NCBI RefSeq assembly: GCF_013004645.1
Contig: NZ_JABEME010000012.1
Location: 48,764 to 112,763 of the forward strand
Source: Stenotrophomonas africana
Lineage (GTDB): Bacteria; Pseudomonadota; Gammaproteobacteria; Xanthomonadales; Xanthomonadaceae
Direction of reading: 5' to 3'
Length of the DNA: 64,000 nucleotides
Shown piece after piece: positions 1 through 9,619 of the stretch. A program made the translations under genes and the position numbers. Under the pieces are notes generated by a model. That model was given only the letters and a program-made list of their open reading frames with translations, was not told where the DNA came from and searched no databases. Every line of letters begins with the position of its first letter. The stretch's first letter is position 1.

Positions 1-5
1 TGCAG

Positions 6-1106
6 TCAGAGACGCAGCGGCATCACCACGTGGCGCGACTTCTCGCTGCTGGATTCACGCACCAGCGCCGAGGAGTTGGAGTCGCGCAGCTGGATGATCA
101 CTTCCTCGTCGCGCAGGGCGGAGAGGGCATCCAGCAGGTAGTTCACGTTGAAGCCAATGGCCAGATCGCTGACCGTGGTGTCGGCTTCGATCTCTTCCTG
201 GGCTTCTTCCTGCTCCGGGTTGTGCGCGCTGATCTTCAGGTTGCCCGGCGAGACTTCCACGCGGATACCGCGGTACTTCTCGTTGGACAGGATCGCAGCA
301 CGCTGCAGCGAGGCACGCAGTGCTTCACGATCAACCTTCACTTCGCGGTCGGCACCGATCGGGATCACCGCTTCGTAATCCGGGAAACGGCCGTCGATCA
401 GCTTCGAGGTAAAGGTGACATCGTCGCGCTTGACGCGGACATGGCTGCGGCCGACTTCCAGCTCGATCTCGCGATCACCGCTTTCCAGCAGGCGCTGCAG
501 TTCGGTCACGCCCTTGCGCGGCACGATGATCTGGCGCTTGGAACCGCTGGGCTTGGCCAGGTCGGTTTCACAAAGAGCCAGGCGGTGGCCGTCGGTGGCA
601 ACGGTACGCAGTGCATCACCGCGCAGGTCGAACAGCAGACCGTTGAGGTAGTAGCGCACGTCCTGCTGGGCCATTGCGAACGCGGTGCGCTCGATCAGCT
701 CCTTCAGGGTCGCTTCGCCGATGGCCACGCGCTCGGTGGCTTCCACTTCGTCAACCGAAGGGAAATCATTGGAGGGCAGGGTGGCCAGGGTGAAACGGCT
801 GCGACCGGCCTGCACGGTGATCTTGTCACCTGTCTGCGAGACGGTGATCCGGCTGCCATCGGGCAGGGCGCGGATGATCTCGAACAGCTTGCGGGCGGGA
901 ATGGTGGTTTCGCCGTCCTGGGCATCTTCAACCGCGATCCGCGACACCATCTCCACTTCCAGGTCGGTACCGGTCAGCGACAGCTGGCCGTTCTGCACCT
1001 GGACCAGGAAATTGGCCAGAACCGGAAGGGTCTGGCGGCGTTCGACCACGTTGACGACCTGTGCCAACGGCTTGAGAAAGGCTTCGCGCTGCAGTGTGAA
1101 ACGCAT
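6..1106 (-). CDS. dnaN: DNA polymerase III subunit beta (sliding clamp)
   Basis: The 366-residue product is the usual length of the beta clamp, which forms a ring on DNA and tethers the replicative polymerase. It begins MRFTLQREAFLKPLAQVVNV and ends VVMPLRL, both typical of the family, and three clamp-like repeats span the protein. It lies downstream of dnaA on the same strand, separated by about 275 bp that carry two DnaA boxes; the dnaA-dnaN order is the classic origin arrangement. The stop codon is five bases from the left edge, so recF or gyrB, often next, would be outside the window. Identification is secure. Confidence 0.97.
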   Translation of the reverse strand: MRFTLQREAFLKPLAQVVNVVERRQTLPVLANFLVQVQNGQLSLTGTDLEVEMVSRIAVEDAQDGETTIPARKLFEIIRALPDGSRITVSQTGDKITVQAGRSRFTLATLPSNDFPSVDEVEATERVAIGEATLKELIERTAFAMAQQDVRYYLNGLLFDLRGDALRTVATDGHRLALCETDLAKPSGSKRQIIVPRKGVTELQRLLESGDREIELEVGRSHVRVKRDDVTFTSKLIDGRFPDYEAVIPIGADREVKVDREALRASLQRAAILSNEKYRGIRVEVSPGNLKISAHNPEQEEAQEEIEADTTVSDLAIGFNVNYLLDALSALRDEEVIIQLRDSNSSALVRESSSEKSRHVVMPLRL

Positions 1107-1269
1107 GTGGTTCCGTGCCCCTATGCTTTAAAAAATGTGGAATAAATCAAAAGCTTGGTGGTGCTGGTAGAGACAGAATCGCTGGAAAACAACGCTAAGT
1201 CTTTGTAAATAAAAGGATTTCAGACCTCGAAACCCTCTGTATTACCGACCCCCAGAGGGTGGGGAAAGC

Positions 1270-1278
1270 TGTGGATAA
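1270..1278 (-). promoter_or_regulatory. DnaA box (perfect consensus)
   Basis: TGTGGATAA is the exact reverse complement of the consensus TTATCCACA. It pairs with the opposed copy at 1305-1313. Confidence 0.8.
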
Positions 1279-1304
1279 ATCCGACGCGATTTCAGACGCC
1301 TTTT

Positions 1305-1313
1305 TTATCCACA
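1305..1313 (+). promoter_or_regulatory. DnaA box (perfect consensus)
   Basis: TTATCCACA is an exact consensus match preceded by a run of T. It is oriented toward the box at 1270-1278. Confidence 0.8.
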
Positions 1314-1381
1314 ACGTGTCCCGCGCTTGCTACCGGATTCTGCACCGTTTTGTGCGATGACGCCTCATCGGCATCCGTGCA

Positions 1382-2713
1382 TCATTCGCTCAGCTTCCGG
1401 ATCAGCTTGTCCCAGTCCTCGCGGAGCTTGCCGTCGGTTTCCATCAGGGTCCGGATCTGGCGGCAGGCATGCAGCACCGTGGTGTGATCGCGACCGGCAA
1501 AGGCGTCGCCGATCTCGGGCAGGCTGTGCTCGGTCAGTTCCTTGGTCAGCGCCATGGCGACCTGGCGGGGGCGGGCCAGCGAGCGGGTCCGACGCTTCGA
1601 CAGCAGATCCTTGATCTGCAGGCCGTAGTAGTCGGCAACCGTTTTCTGGATGTTGGGAATGCTGATCGCCTGCTGCTGGGCGCGCAGCAGGTCGCGCAGG
1701 GTTTCCTGGGCGAATTCGGTGGTGATCGCGCGGCCGGTGAAGTTGGCGCGGGCGGTCAGGGTATTGAGCGCACCCTCGAGGTCGCGCACGTTGGAGCGCA
1801 TCTTCTTGGCGATCAGGAACGCAACATCATCGGGAATCTCCGCACCACGTTCGCGTGCCTTGGCCAGCACGATCGCGGCGCGGGTCTCGAAGTCCGGCGG
1901 TTCGATCGCGACCGACAGGCCCCAGGCAAGACGCGACTTCAGGCGCGCTTCCAGACCTTCGACTTCGCGCGGATAGCGGTCGCAGGTCAGGATGATCTGC
2001 TGCTTGCCATCGAACAACGCGTTGAAGGTGTGGAAGAACTCTTCCTGCGTGCGGTCCTTGCCGGCGAAGAACTGGATGTCATCGATCAGCAGCGCGTCCA
2101 CCTGCTGGAACTGGCGCTTGAACTGATCCATGGTCTTTTCCTGCAGGGCCCGGATCATCGCGCTGAAGAACTGTTCCGAACGCAGGTACAGCACCTTCGC
2201 GCCCGGATTGGCCTGGCGCATCGCGTTGCCGGCGGCGAACATCAGGTGGGTCTTGCCCAGGCCGGTGCCTCCGTACAGCAGCAGCGGGTTGTGCGCGCGG
2301 TCGCCCGGCTTCTGCGCTGCCTGGAAGGCGGCGGCCAGGCCCAGCTGGTTGCTGCGGCCTTCGACGAAGTTGGCGAACGTGTAGTGGTTGTCCAGGTTGC
2401 CGGCGAAGGGCACCTGCGGTTCGCTGGACACCTGCGCCGACGGCGTGGAAACCGGCGCGATCTGCGCCTCCACAGGACGCGGGCGCGAGCCGATTTCAAG
2501 AAAAACGTCGCTGAAACCGGCGAAATGAGCAAGCAGTTCGCGGATCCGGGCCAGGTACAGCTCGCGGACCTGGTCGACGATGAAGGCATTCGGTGCATAC
2601 AGCACCAGGCTGTCCACGCGCAGATCGGCCTGCAGCGGCTTCAACCAGGTATGAACGTCTTCCGGCGGGAACTCCGCTTCGAGGCGCTCGAGACTACGGG
2701 ACCAAGCATCCAT
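1382..2713 (-). CDS. dnaA: Chromosomal replication initiator protein DnaA
   Basis: The 443-residue AAA+ initiator binds DnaA boxes and opens the origin. Walker A (GGTGLGKTH) is near residues 148-156, Walker B is LLIDDIQFF, and the C-terminal domain carries the DNA-binding signature [16 protein letters not shown] place the start at the ATG of [15 protein letters not shown]; an in-frame TTG two codons upstream is possible but less likely. The gene is read toward dnaN, and DnaA-box-like sequences lie both upstream (2839-2870) and downstream (1270-1313), consistent with autoregulation. Confidence 0.97.
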   Translation of the reverse strand: MDAWSRSLERLEAEFPPEDVHTWLKPLQADLRVDSLVLYAPNAFIVDQVRELYLARIRELLAHFAGFSDVFLEIGSRPRPVEAQIAPVSTPSAQVSSEPQVPFAGNLDNHYTFANFVEGRSNQLGLAAAFQAAQKPGDRAHNPLLLYGGTGLGKTHLMFAAGNAMRQANPGAKVLYLRSEQFFSAMIRALQEKTMDQFKRQFQQVDALLIDDIQFFAGKDRTQEEFFHTFNALFDGKQQIILTCDRYPREVEGLEARLKSRLAWGLSVAIEPPDFETRAAIVLAKARERGAEIPDDVAFLIAKKMRSNVRDLEGALNTLTARANFTGRAITTEFAQETLRDLLRAQQQAISIPNIQKTVADYYGLQIKDLLSKRRTRSLARPRQVAMALTKELTEHSLPEIGDAFAGRDHTTVLHACRQIRTLMETDGKLREDWDKLIRKLSE

Positions 2714-2968
2714 CAGCAATAATCGTCCGGTGGCCGGGGCATGGACGCGACAAGGCGCCCAAACACAGGCCGGAAAGGGGGGAAATGGATGGCTCAGACT
2801 ACCACCGAGCGCCCGCCTTCGGAATGCTTGTCCCCTACTTATTCACAAAAACATCCACAGCTATTGCACAGCCCAGTGAATTCGCGTAGCTGACAGGGGT
2901 TGACTTGGGGCAGGGTACCTCTCTAGAATTTCCGGTTCTTTCCGTCCCATTCATACGAGAGGCCCCCA
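2714..2968. other. dnaA-rpmH divergent intergenic region with DnaA-box-like sites
   Basis: This gap separates the divergent dnaA and rpmH genes. At 2839-2847 TTATTCACA fits the relaxed DnaA-box consensus, followed by the weaker ACATCCACA (2851-2859) and TATTGCACA (2862-2870) in the same orientation. They may control dnaA transcription or form part of the origin. The rpmH promoter occupies the right half. Confidence 0.5.
2900..2929 (+). promoter_or_regulatory. Sigma70-type promoter of rpmH-rnpA-yidC
   Basis: A -35 TTGACT at 2900-2905 and a -10 TAGAAT at 2924-2929 are separated by 18 bp, about 40 bp before the rpmH start. This is the only strong promoter seen before the rpmH-rnpA-yidC cluster. 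Confidence 0.7.
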
Positions 2969-3109
2969 ATGGCCACGAAGCGCACCTACCAGCCCAGCAA
3001 CCTCAAGCGTAAGCGCGACCACGGCTTCCGTGCCCGTATGAAGACCGCTGACGGCCGCAAGATCCTGTCGCGTCGCCGCGCCAAGGGCCGCAAAGTCCTG
3101 AGCGCCTGA
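2969..3109 (+). CDS. rpmH: 50S ribosomal protein L34
   Basis: The 46-residue, very basic product reads [16 protein letters not shown] at the start and [10 protein letters not shown] at the end, typical of bacterial L34 of the large ribosomal subunit. The length is normal. A GAGAGG Shine-Dalgarno-like stretch precedes the ATG. The gene heads a plus-strand cluster: rnpA starts five bases after its stop. This rpmH-rnpA pair beside dnaA is nearly universal in bacteria. Confidence 0.97.
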   Translation: MATKRTYQPSNLKRKRDHGFRARMKTADGRKILSRRRAKGRKVLSA

Positions 3110-3114
3110 TTGCC

Positions 3115-3609
3115 ATGCCGCACCCTGCGGCAGACGCAATCCCTTCGACAGTGAATACTGCAGACCCGCGCAAGCGATTCCCTCGCTCTGCGCGGGTTCG
3201 CACGCGTGCCGAATACTCAACGGTCTTCAACGGCGCCCGCCGTGTGTCCGATCCGCTGATGACCCTGCACTGGCTGCCGGCTGACCGGCCGGCCAGGCTG
3301 GGTCTGGCGGTTTCCCGCAAGGTTGATCCGAACGCCGTTGGGCGTAACCGGATCAAGCGCGTCCTGCGCGACATCCTGCGTCAGACACGTACCGACATCC
3401 AGCCAGGCGACTTTGTCGTCGTGGCTCGTAGTGCTGCGCGTTCCGCCAGCAACGACGAGATCCGCCAGGCCTTCCTGCGCCTGCTGCGTCGCCTGCGTGC
3501 ATTGCCCACGCCGGGCGTGGACGGCACAATGCCGCCGCCTGATGGCATCGCAACTCCTTCTTTGACCGAGCCGGCATCGCGTCCCGGCCCCGCCGAGCCT
3601 GTCCGCTGA
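3115..3609 (+). CDS. rnpA: Ribonuclease P protein component
   Basis: This 164-residue basic protein is the protein cofactor of RNase P, which trims the 5' end of precursor tRNAs together with the catalytic RNA. The diagnostic RNR motif lies in the stretch [14 protein letters not shown], and the N-terminal [13 protein letters not shown] fits the family. It is longer than E. coli RnpA (about 119 residues) because of an N-terminal extension and a Pro-rich C-terminal tail. Its stop overlaps the yidC start by one base (TGATG); no yidD gene sits between them. Confidence 0.93.
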   Translation: MPHPAADAIPSTVNTADPRKRFPRSARVRTRAEYSTVFNGARRVSDPLMTLHWLPADRPARLGLAVSRKVDPNAVGRNRIKRVLRDILRQTRTDIQPGDFVVVARSAARSASNDEIRQAFLRLLRRLRALPTPGVDGTMPPPDGIATPSLTEPASRPGPAEPVR

Positions 3610-5324
3610 TGAACCAGACCCGCGTATTCCTCATTTTTGCCTGGCTGATGGTGGCCGTGCTGCTGTGGATGGAGTGGAGCCGTGAAAAGGCTGCTCCGAC
3701 CCCGGCACCGACGACCACGTCGGCCCCGGCCGCCGCACAGAGCGTTCCGGGCGCAACCCCGGGCGCCATCCCCAGCGCCCAGGTTCCGGGTGCCCCCGGC
3801 CAGGCCGCCGTGCAGGCCCAGGCCAGTGCCACCCCGGCCAGCCAGCGCGTGACCGTCACCACCGACGTGCTGCGCCTGGTGCTCGATGGCGGCCGTGTGC
3901 TCGACGCCGAGCTGCTGCAGTTCCCGCAGACCAAGGACGAAGGCAGCCCGCCGGTCCGCCTGCTGACCGAAGACCCCGCGCACCCGTACAGCGCGATCAG
4001 TGGCTGGGCCAGCGAAGACAAGAACACCCCGGTCCCCGGCGCTGACGGCTTCAAGCTGGTCGGTGACACCAGGGACTTCGTGCTGGCCAAGGGCCAGAAC
4101 GAACTGCAGATCCCGTTCGTGTGGACCGCCGACAACGGCGTGACCATCAAGCGCACCCTGACCGTCTCACGCAACGAGTACGCCGTGCGCTTCAAGGACG
4201 AAGTCAGCAACGCCGGCGCTGCGCCGTGGAACGGTTACGTCTACCGCACCCTGGACCGCACCCCGACCATCCTGTCGCGGAGCATGACCAACCCGGATTC
4301 CTTCAGCTTCAACGGTGCCACCTGGTACGACAACGACAAGAAGTACCAGCGTCGTGCGTTCAAGGACTACCTGGAAGACGGCACGCTGAACCAGAACATC
4401 ACCGGCGGCTGGCTGGCGATGCTGCAGCACCACTTCTTCACCGCCTGGATCCCGCAGAAGGACCAGACCGCACACTATGTGCTGTCGCAGGTGGCCGGTC
4501 GTGACCTGATCGAAGCGCGTGGCCCTGCCTTCACCGTGGCCCCGGGCCAGTCCACCAGCACCGAAGCCCGCCTGTGGGTCGGCCCGAAGCTGGTCAACCT
4601 GATCGCCAAGGAAGACGTACCGGGCCTGGACCGCGTGGTCGACTACAGCCGCTTCTCGATGATGGCGGTGATCGGCCAGGGCCTGTTCTGGGTGCTGAAC
4701 CAGGTGCACAAGCTGGTCGGCAACTGGGGCTGGGCGATCGTCGGCCTGGTGGTGCTGCTGAAGCTGGTGCTGTACCCGCTGTCGGCGACCCAGTACAAGA
4801 GCGGCGCCAAGATGCGTCGCTTCCAGCCGCGCATCGCGCAGCTGAAGGAACGCTATGGCGATGACCGCCAGAAGTTCCAAACCGCGATGATGGAGCTGTA
4901 CAAGAAGGAAAAGATCAATCCGATGGGCGGCTGCCTGCCGATCCTCATCCAGATGCCGATCTTCTTCGCCCTGTACTGGGTGCTGGTGGAATCGGTCGAA
5001 CTGCGCCAGGCGCCCTGGTTCGGCTGGATCCAGGACCTGACCGCACGCGACCCGTACTTCATCCTGCCGGTGATCAACGTGGCGGTGATGTGGTTCACCC
5101 AGAAGCTGACCCCGGCACCGGGCATGGACCCGATGCAGCAGAAAATGATGCAGTTCATGCCGCTGGTGTTCGGCGTCATGATGGCCTTCATGCCGTCCGG
5201 CCTGGTCCTGTACTGGGTGGTCAACGGTGGCCTGGGCCTGCTGCAGCAGTGGTGGATGACCAAGCGCCATGGCGGCGAGCCGGTCCCGGCCACCACCGCG
5301 CCGGCCCCGGTCAAAAAGAAATAA
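3609..5324 (+). CDS. yidC: Membrane protein insertase YidC
   Basis: This 571-residue protein is YidC/Oxa1, which inserts proteins into the inner membrane alone or with SecYEG. An N-terminal membrane anchor is followed by a low-complexity Ala/Pro linker (about residues 25-75), the large periplasmic P1 domain (about 75-340) and the C-terminal insertase core with five membrane segments. The core contains [19 protein letters not shown] and the [19 protein letters not shown] signature. The C-terminus is short and basic (PVKKK). It is translationally coupled to rnpA. Confidence 0.96.
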   Translation: MNQTRVFLIFAWLMVAVLLWMEWSREKAAPTPAPTTTSAPAAAQSVPGATPGAIPSAQVPGAPGQAAVQAQASATPASQRVTVTTDVLRLVLDGGRVLDAELLQFPQTKDEGSPPVRLLTEDPAHPYSAISGWASEDKNTPVPGADGFKLVGDTRDFVLAKGQNELQIPFVWTADNGVTIKRTLTVSRNEYAVRFKDEVSNAGAAPWNGYVYRTLDRTPTILSRSMTNPDSFSFNGATWYDNDKKYQRRAFKDYLEDGTLNQNITGGWLAMLQHHFFTAWIPQKDQTAHYVLSQVAGRDLIEARGPAFTVAPGQSTSTEARLWVGPKLVNLIAKEDVPGLDRVVDYSRFSMMAVIGQGLFWVLNQVHKLVGNWGWAIVGLVVLLKLVLYPLSATQYKSGAKMRRFQPRIAQLKERYGDDRQKFQTAMMELYKKEKINPMGGCLPILIQMPIFFALYWVLVESVELRQAPWFGWIQDLTARDPYFILPVINVAVMWFTQKLTPAPGMDPMQQKMMQFMPLVFGVMMAFMPSGLVLYWVVNGGLGLLQQWWMTKRHGGEPVPATTAPAPVKKK

Positions 5325-5333
5325 TCCCGACTG

Positions 5334-5360
5334 GTAGAGTCGACTGTCAGTCGACTCTAC
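5334..5360. repeat. SMAG/GTAG-type palindrome
   Basis: This is a perfect 27-nt palindrome beginning GTAGAGTCGACTG with a one-base centre and the mirror arm ending CTAC. It lies just after yidC and before a separate terminator. The GTAG head and length fit the S. maltophilia SMAG REP family. Confidence 0.75.
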
Positions 5361-5378
5361 CGCCCCGATCGACGCGAG

Positions 5379-5402
5379 AAGCCCGCCGCAAGGCGGGCTT
5401 TT
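5379..5402 (+). terminator. Rho-independent terminator after yidC
   Basis: The GC-rich stem AAGCCCGCC / GGCGGGCTT has the loop GCAA and is followed by further T residues. It would end the rpmH-rnpA-yidC transcript. Confidence 0.8.
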
Positions 5403-5456
5403 CGCATGCGGCGTTAGAATCGCCGGCACACCGTTCCTCCCACCTTCGAGTCCACC

Positions 5457-8129
5457 ATGCCGCGTGCGTCGTCGTTCCGCCTGTTCCTGCCCTCGCTGTT
5501 GTTGACGCTGGTTGTTGCCGGCTGCGGCGACAAGGATGCGAAGGCGCCGGCGACCACGGTCACCCAGCCGAGTGCGCAGGCCGCGGCCGCCGCCGATCCC
5601 GCCGCCGCGCCGTTGCTGGCGGCGCTGCAGAAGCAGCTCGACGGCTACCGCCGGATCATCGTGCTGCTGGCCGACGAGGAACAGCAGTCGGCCGCCGACC
5701 GCGGCACCTCCACGCGTGTGGGCCAGCAGCTGTTCCACGATGGTCTGGAACAGCGCACGGCCATTGCCACACAGTTCGACGCGCTGCTGCGCGGCTCCAG
5801 TCCGCAGCGCTTCGCCACCCTCGGCACCGTGCTGGACTACATCGAGTCGGCGCCGGAACTGTTCGACGCTGACCGCCTGGCCTTCCGCGAAGTGCTGCGT
5901 GATCTGCATGAGCGCATTGGCACGGATTCGTCGCTGTCGGCGGTGAAGCTGCACCAGCGCGTCGGCGGGGATCTGGAGGCGCTCGACGAGATCGAGCGCA
6001 ACTACAACCAGGAGCTGACCCGCATCTTCAGCCGCTTCGAGCGCACCCGTGCCATCGAGCTGAAGCGTGAGAAATGGGACGACTACATCGCCCACCTGCA
6101 CAAGGACTACAGCCGCGAAGCGATCCTGCGCGACTATGGCGTGATCGAGCCGTACCCGATGTCGATGAAGGACAGCGACCGCGAGATCTTCGGCCGCGAC
6201 CTGCCGGCAAAGACCGTGGTGCTGACCTTCGACGATGGCCCGCACAAGGCCTACACCGATGAAGTGGTGGCCATCCTCAAGCGCTATGACGTGCCGGGCG
6301 TGTTCTTCGAATTGGGCCGCAACCTGGGCAAGGTCGAGGCCGACGGCAAGGTCAGCCTTGGCCCGATGGCGAAGATCAGCCGCAACCTGATGGAAGAGGG
6401 CTATGCGGTCGGCAACCACAGCCTGACCCACGCCCAGCTGTCGCGCACCACAGGGGATGCGCTGCGCCAACAGGTACTCGACACCGACACGCTGCTGAAG
6501 GACGTCGACAGCAAGCGCGCGCCGCTGTTCCGCTTCCCGTATGGGGCGCGCAACGCCGAAGGCCTGCAGCTGCTCAACGAAGCCGGGCTGAAGTCGATCA
6601 TGTGGAACATCGACTCGATGGACTGGGCCGACCCGGTGCCGGAGTCGATCGTGCAGCGCGTGCTCGACCAGGTGAACAAGGAACAGCGCGGCATCATCCT
6701 GTTCCACGACATCCACGACCGTGCGGTGAAGGCGCTGCCGCACATCCTCGACCGGCTGATCGCCGATGGCTACCAGTTCGCCGGCTGGAATGGCCGCGAG
6801 TTCACCGTTGCCCGCGCGCGCAAGGGCGAGGCCAGTGCCGCCACCGTGACCACCGGCTACGAGAAGTCCTGGGCGATCGTGGTCGGCATCGACACCTACG
6901 CCAAATGGCCGAAGCTGGAGTACGCCAGCCACGATGCGCAGGCGGTGGCCGATACCCTGACCGGGCAGTTCGGCTTCCCGTCCTCGCAGGTGATCGTGCT
7001 GAAGAACGAGCAGGCCACCCGCAACAACATCCTGGCCGCTTTCCACGACCGCCTGGCCGACGACCGCACCGGCAAGAACGATCGCGTGTTCGTGTTCTTC
7101 GCCGGCCACGGCGCGACCCGCCAGCTCGCCTCCGGGCGCGACCTCGGCTACATCATCCCGGTCGATTCGGATCCGAAGGAATTCGCCACCGACGCGATCG
7201 CGATGACCGACATCCAGAACATCGCCGAAAGCATGCAGGCCAAGCATGTGATGTTCGTGATGGATGCCTGCTACAGCGGCCTCGGCCTGACCCGTGGCGG
7301 CCCGTCGTCGTCGTCGTTCCTGCGCGAGAACGCGCGTCGCAGCGCGCGGCAGATGCTGACCGCCGGCGGTGCCGACCAGCAGGTGGCCGATGCCGGCCCG
7401 AACGGCCATTCGGTGTTTACCTGGGTGTTGCTGCAGGCGTTGGCCGGCAAGGGCGACCTCAACGGCGATGGCCTGATCACCGGTACCGAGCTGGCCGCCT
7501 ACGTGGCGCCGGCGGTATCGGCGGTCTCGCACCAGACCCCGGCCTTCGGCAGCCTGCCCGGTTCCCAGGGGGGCGAGTTCGTGTTCCAGGTGCCGGACAG
7601 CCAGGAATTCCTCAACGCTGATACGCGCCAGCTGACTGCCGATGCGATCGCGCTGAACAGCAAGGTGGATGCCGCCAGTGAAGCCAAGGGTGCCCAGGCG
7701 CCGGTAACCGTGGCCGATCTGCAGGGCGGCAAGGCCAAGCTGGTGGTGCCCACCGCCGGCCCGGCGTCCGACCGCCAGCGCGCACAGCAGGCCAACGACC
7801 GCGGCCTGCAGCTGTACCGCGAGAAGCAGTACGACGAGGCGGCCGCGCAGTTCACCGAGGCGCTGAAGCTGCGCCCGGACTTCGCCCAGGCCGCCAACAA
7901 CCTCGGTTTCGTCTATTACCGTCAGCAGCGCTACGCCGAAGCGGCACGCTGGCTGGAGAACACGCTGAAGATCGACCCGTCGCGTGCGGTGGCCTATCTC
8001 AATCTGGGCGATGCCTACTTCAACGCCGGCGACAAGGCCAAGGCGAAGCAGGCCTACACGACTTACCTGGCGTTGCAGCCGCAGGGCAGTGGTGCCGCGC
8101 AGGCACGCGCGCAGCTGGAGAAACTCTAA
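5457..8129 (+). CDS. Lipoprotein with polysaccharide deacetylase, caspase-like and TPR domains
   Basis: This 890-residue fusion protein starts with a lipoprotein signal (LVVAGC, Cys23 lipidated). After a helical region (about 60-240) comes a NodB-type deacetylase domain (about 250-445) with all motifs: TFDDGPH (D259, D260), HSLTH (H321, H325), RFPY (R359), D389-W390 and LFHDIH (H417). Residues 471-700 form a caspase (peptidase C14) domain with the dyad in FAGHG (H551) and DACYSG (C605). The C-terminus (about 775-890) carries TPR repeats. Export to the periplasm or outer membrane is implied. It sits three bases before mnmE. The substrate is unknown; catalytic residues look intact in both enzyme domains. 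Confidence 0.9.
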   Translation: MPRASSFRLFLPSLLLTLVVAGCGDKDAKAPATTVTQPSAQAAAAADPAAAPLLAALQKQLDGYRRIIVLLADEEQQSAADRGTSTRVGQQLFHDGLEQRTAIATQFDALLRGSSPQRFATLGTVLDYIESAPELFDADRLAFREVLRDLHERIGTDSSLSAVKLHQRVGGDLEALDEIERNYNQELTRIFSRFERTRAIELKREKWDDYIAHLHKDYSREAILRDYGVIEPYPMSMKDSDREIFGRDLPAKTVVLTFDDGPHKAYTDEVVAILKRYDVPGVFFELGRNLGKVEADGKVSLGPMAKISRNLMEEGYAVGNHSLTHAQLSRTTGDALRQQVLDTDTLLKDVDSKRAPLFRFPYGARNAEGLQLLNEAGLKSIMWNIDSMDWADPVPESIVQRVLDQVNKEQRGIILFHDIHDRAVKALPHILDRLIADGYQFAGWNGREFTVARARKGEASAATVTTGYEKSWAIVVGIDTYAKWPKLEYASHDAQAVADTLTGQFGFPSSQVIVLKNEQATRNNILAAFHDRLADDRTGKNDRVFVFFAGHGATRQLASGRDLGYIIPVDSDPKEFATDAIAMTDIQNIAESMQAKHVMFVMDACYSGLGLTRGGPSSSSFLRENARRSARQMLTAGGADQQVADAGPNGHSVFTWVLLQALAGKGDLNGDGLITGTELAAYVAPAVSAVSHQTPAFGSLPGSQGGEFVFQVPDSQEFLNADTRQLTADAIALNSKVDAASEAKGAQAPVTVADLQGGKAKLVVPTAGPASDRQRAQQANDRGLQLYREKQYDEAAAQFTEALKLRPDFAQAANNLGFVYYRQQRYAEAARWLENTLKIDPSRAVAYLNLGDAYFNAGDKAKAKQAYTTYLALQPQGSGAAQARAQLEKL

Positions 8130-8132
8130 ACC

Positions 8133-9482
8133 ATGAACGACGCGATCCGCACCGACACCATCGTGGCCATCGCCAGCGCACCGGGCGCTGGCGGTGTCGG
8201 CCTGCTGCGCCTGTCCGGTCCGCGCGCAGCGGCCATCGCCAACGCGTTGGGTGCGCCTGCACTGCGCCCGCGCCACGCGCACTACGCGCGCCTGCGCGAC
8301 GCCGATGGCGAAGTCATCGACGATGGCATCGTGCTGTGGTTCCCGGCACCGAACAGCTTCACCGGCGAAGAGGTGGTGGAACTGCAGGGCCATGGCAGCC
8401 CCGTGCTGCTGCAGCAACTGGTTGCGCGCTGCATCGCGCTCGGTGCGCGCCAGGCGCGGCCGGGTGAGTTCAGTGAACGGGCATTCCTCAACAGCAAGCT
8501 CGACCTGGCCCAGGCCGAGGCCATCGCCGACCTGATCGCCGCGGGCGACAACCGCGCCGCGCGCGCGGCGCGTCGCTCGCTGGATGGCGTGTTCTCGCGC
8601 CGCATCGACGCCGTGGTCGAGCAGCTGGTTCTGCTGCGCATCCACGTGGAAGCGGCCATCGACTTCGCCGACGAACCGCTGGATACCCTCGGTGGCGCGC
8701 AGGTGCGGCGTGGTCTGGAACAGGCGCGCAGCGACCTTGGCCTGCTCCGCCGCGACGCCGAACGCGGTCGTCGCCTGCGCGATGGCCTGCATGCGGTGCT
8801 GATCGGCCCGCCGAACGCCGGCAAGAGCTCACTGCTCAATGCATTGGCCGGTAGTGAACGCGCCATCGTCACCGACATCGCCGGCACCACCCGCGACACT
8901 TTGCGCGAGACCATCCGCCTGGATGGCCTGGAGCTGACCCTGGTCGACACCGCTGGCCTTCGCGACGGCGGTGACGCCATCGAACGCGAAGGCATGCGCC
9001 GCGCCCACGTGGAAATCGAGCGCACCGACCTGGCGCTGATCGTGCTGGACGCGCGCGATCCGGCGGCTGGTGAAGCGGCGCTGGGAGAGGCCGTGGCGGC
9101 GGTGCCGCACAAGGTCTACATCCACAACAAGTCGGACCTGCTGGATGCGTTGCCGGTGCTGGACGATCCGGATCGCGTGTTCGTCTCGGCAGCCACCGGT
9201 GCTGGCCTGGAAGACCTGCATGCGCGCCTGCGTTCGATTGCCTCGGCCGGGGCAGGGGAGCAGGTGGATGGCGAGTTCTCCGCGCGTACGCGCCATGTGG
9301 ATGCGATCGAGCGTGCGCAGGAACACGCGCAGCGTGCCGATGGCGAGCTTGTACACGAGCACCTGGAACTGGCCGCCGAGGAACTGCGGCTGGCGCATGA
9401 GGCGCTGGGCGAGATCACCGGGCAGATGAGCGCCGATGACCTGCTGGGAAGGATCTTCTCCAGTTTCTGCATCGGGAAGTAA
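8133..9482 (+). CDS. mnmE: tRNA uridine-5-carboxymethylaminomethyl(34) synthesis GTPase MnmE
   Basis: This 449-residue GTPase works with MnmG to modify the wobble uridine of certain tRNAs, using a folate cofactor. The N-terminal formyl-tetrahydrofolate-binding domain starts [20 protein letters not shown]. The G domain has G1 GPPNAGKS at 225-232, followed by DIAGTTRD and the G3 motif DTAGLRDG. The C-terminus is the invariant FCIGK with its essential Cys. It starts three bases after the upstream lipoprotein gene, so the two are probably co-transcribed. Confidence 0.97.
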   Translation: MNDAIRTDTIVAIASAPGAGGVGLLRLSGPRAAAIANALGAPALRPRHAHYARLRDADGEVIDDGIVLWFPAPNSFTGEEVVELQGHGSPVLLQQLVARCIALGARQARPGEFSERAFLNSKLDLAQAEAIADLIAAGDNRAARAARRSLDGVFSRRIDAVVEQLVLLRIHVEAAIDFADEPLDTLGGAQVRRGLEQARSDLGLLRRDAERGRRLRDGLHAVLIGPPNAGKSSLLNALAGSERAIVTDIAGTTRDTLRETIRLDGLELTLVDTAGLRDGGDAIEREGMRRAHVEIERTDLALIVLDARDPAAGEAALGEAVAAVPHKVYIHNKSDLLDALPVLDDPDRVFVSAATGAGLEDLHARLRSIASAGAGEQVDGEFSARTRHVDAIERAQEHAQRADGELVHEHLELAAEELRLAHEALGEITGQMSADDLLGRIFSSFCIGK

Positions 9483-9484
9483 CT

Positions 9485-9544
9485 GTAGAGCCGAGCCCAT
9501 GCTCGGCTGTTCTACCCGTCAGCCGAGCATGGGCTCGGCTCTAC
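9485..9544. repeat. SMAG/GTAG palindrome pair (inverted dimer)
   Basis: A GTAG-headed stem-loop (GTAGAGCCGAGC...) is followed by its inverted partner ending GCTCGGCTCTAC. The two units can form a single long hairpin between mnmE and the next gene. Confidence 0.75.
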
Positions 9545-9619
9545 AGGTGCAGGCTTCCCCCACCTGTCACATTGCCGCCGCATACTGACGCCCATCACAT
9601 ACCGCTTGGGGAAGTCGCA

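Larger units (their letters stand above)
1107..1381. other. dnaA-dnaN intergenic region, candidate oriC
   Basis: This gap is clearly richer in A and T than its surroundings, with runs such as TTTAAAAAATG near 1128 and TTTGTAAATAAAAGG near 1202. It contains two perfect DnaA boxes facing each other at 1270-1278 (TGTGGATAA) and 1305-1313 (TTATCCACA), which extend to 10-base inverted arms. AT-rich DNA next to DnaA boxes beside dnaA is what a bacterial origin needs. A second, weaker box cluster lies on the other side of dnaA, so which side unwinds cannot be told from sequence alone. Confidence 0.6.

Noticed and set aside
4167..8792. A 1541-codon open frame on the minus strand
   Set aside because: It is antisense to yidC, the deacetylase-caspase lipoprotein and mnmE, is rich in His, Gln and Arg as expected for an antisense frame in high-GC DNA, and matches no known fold.
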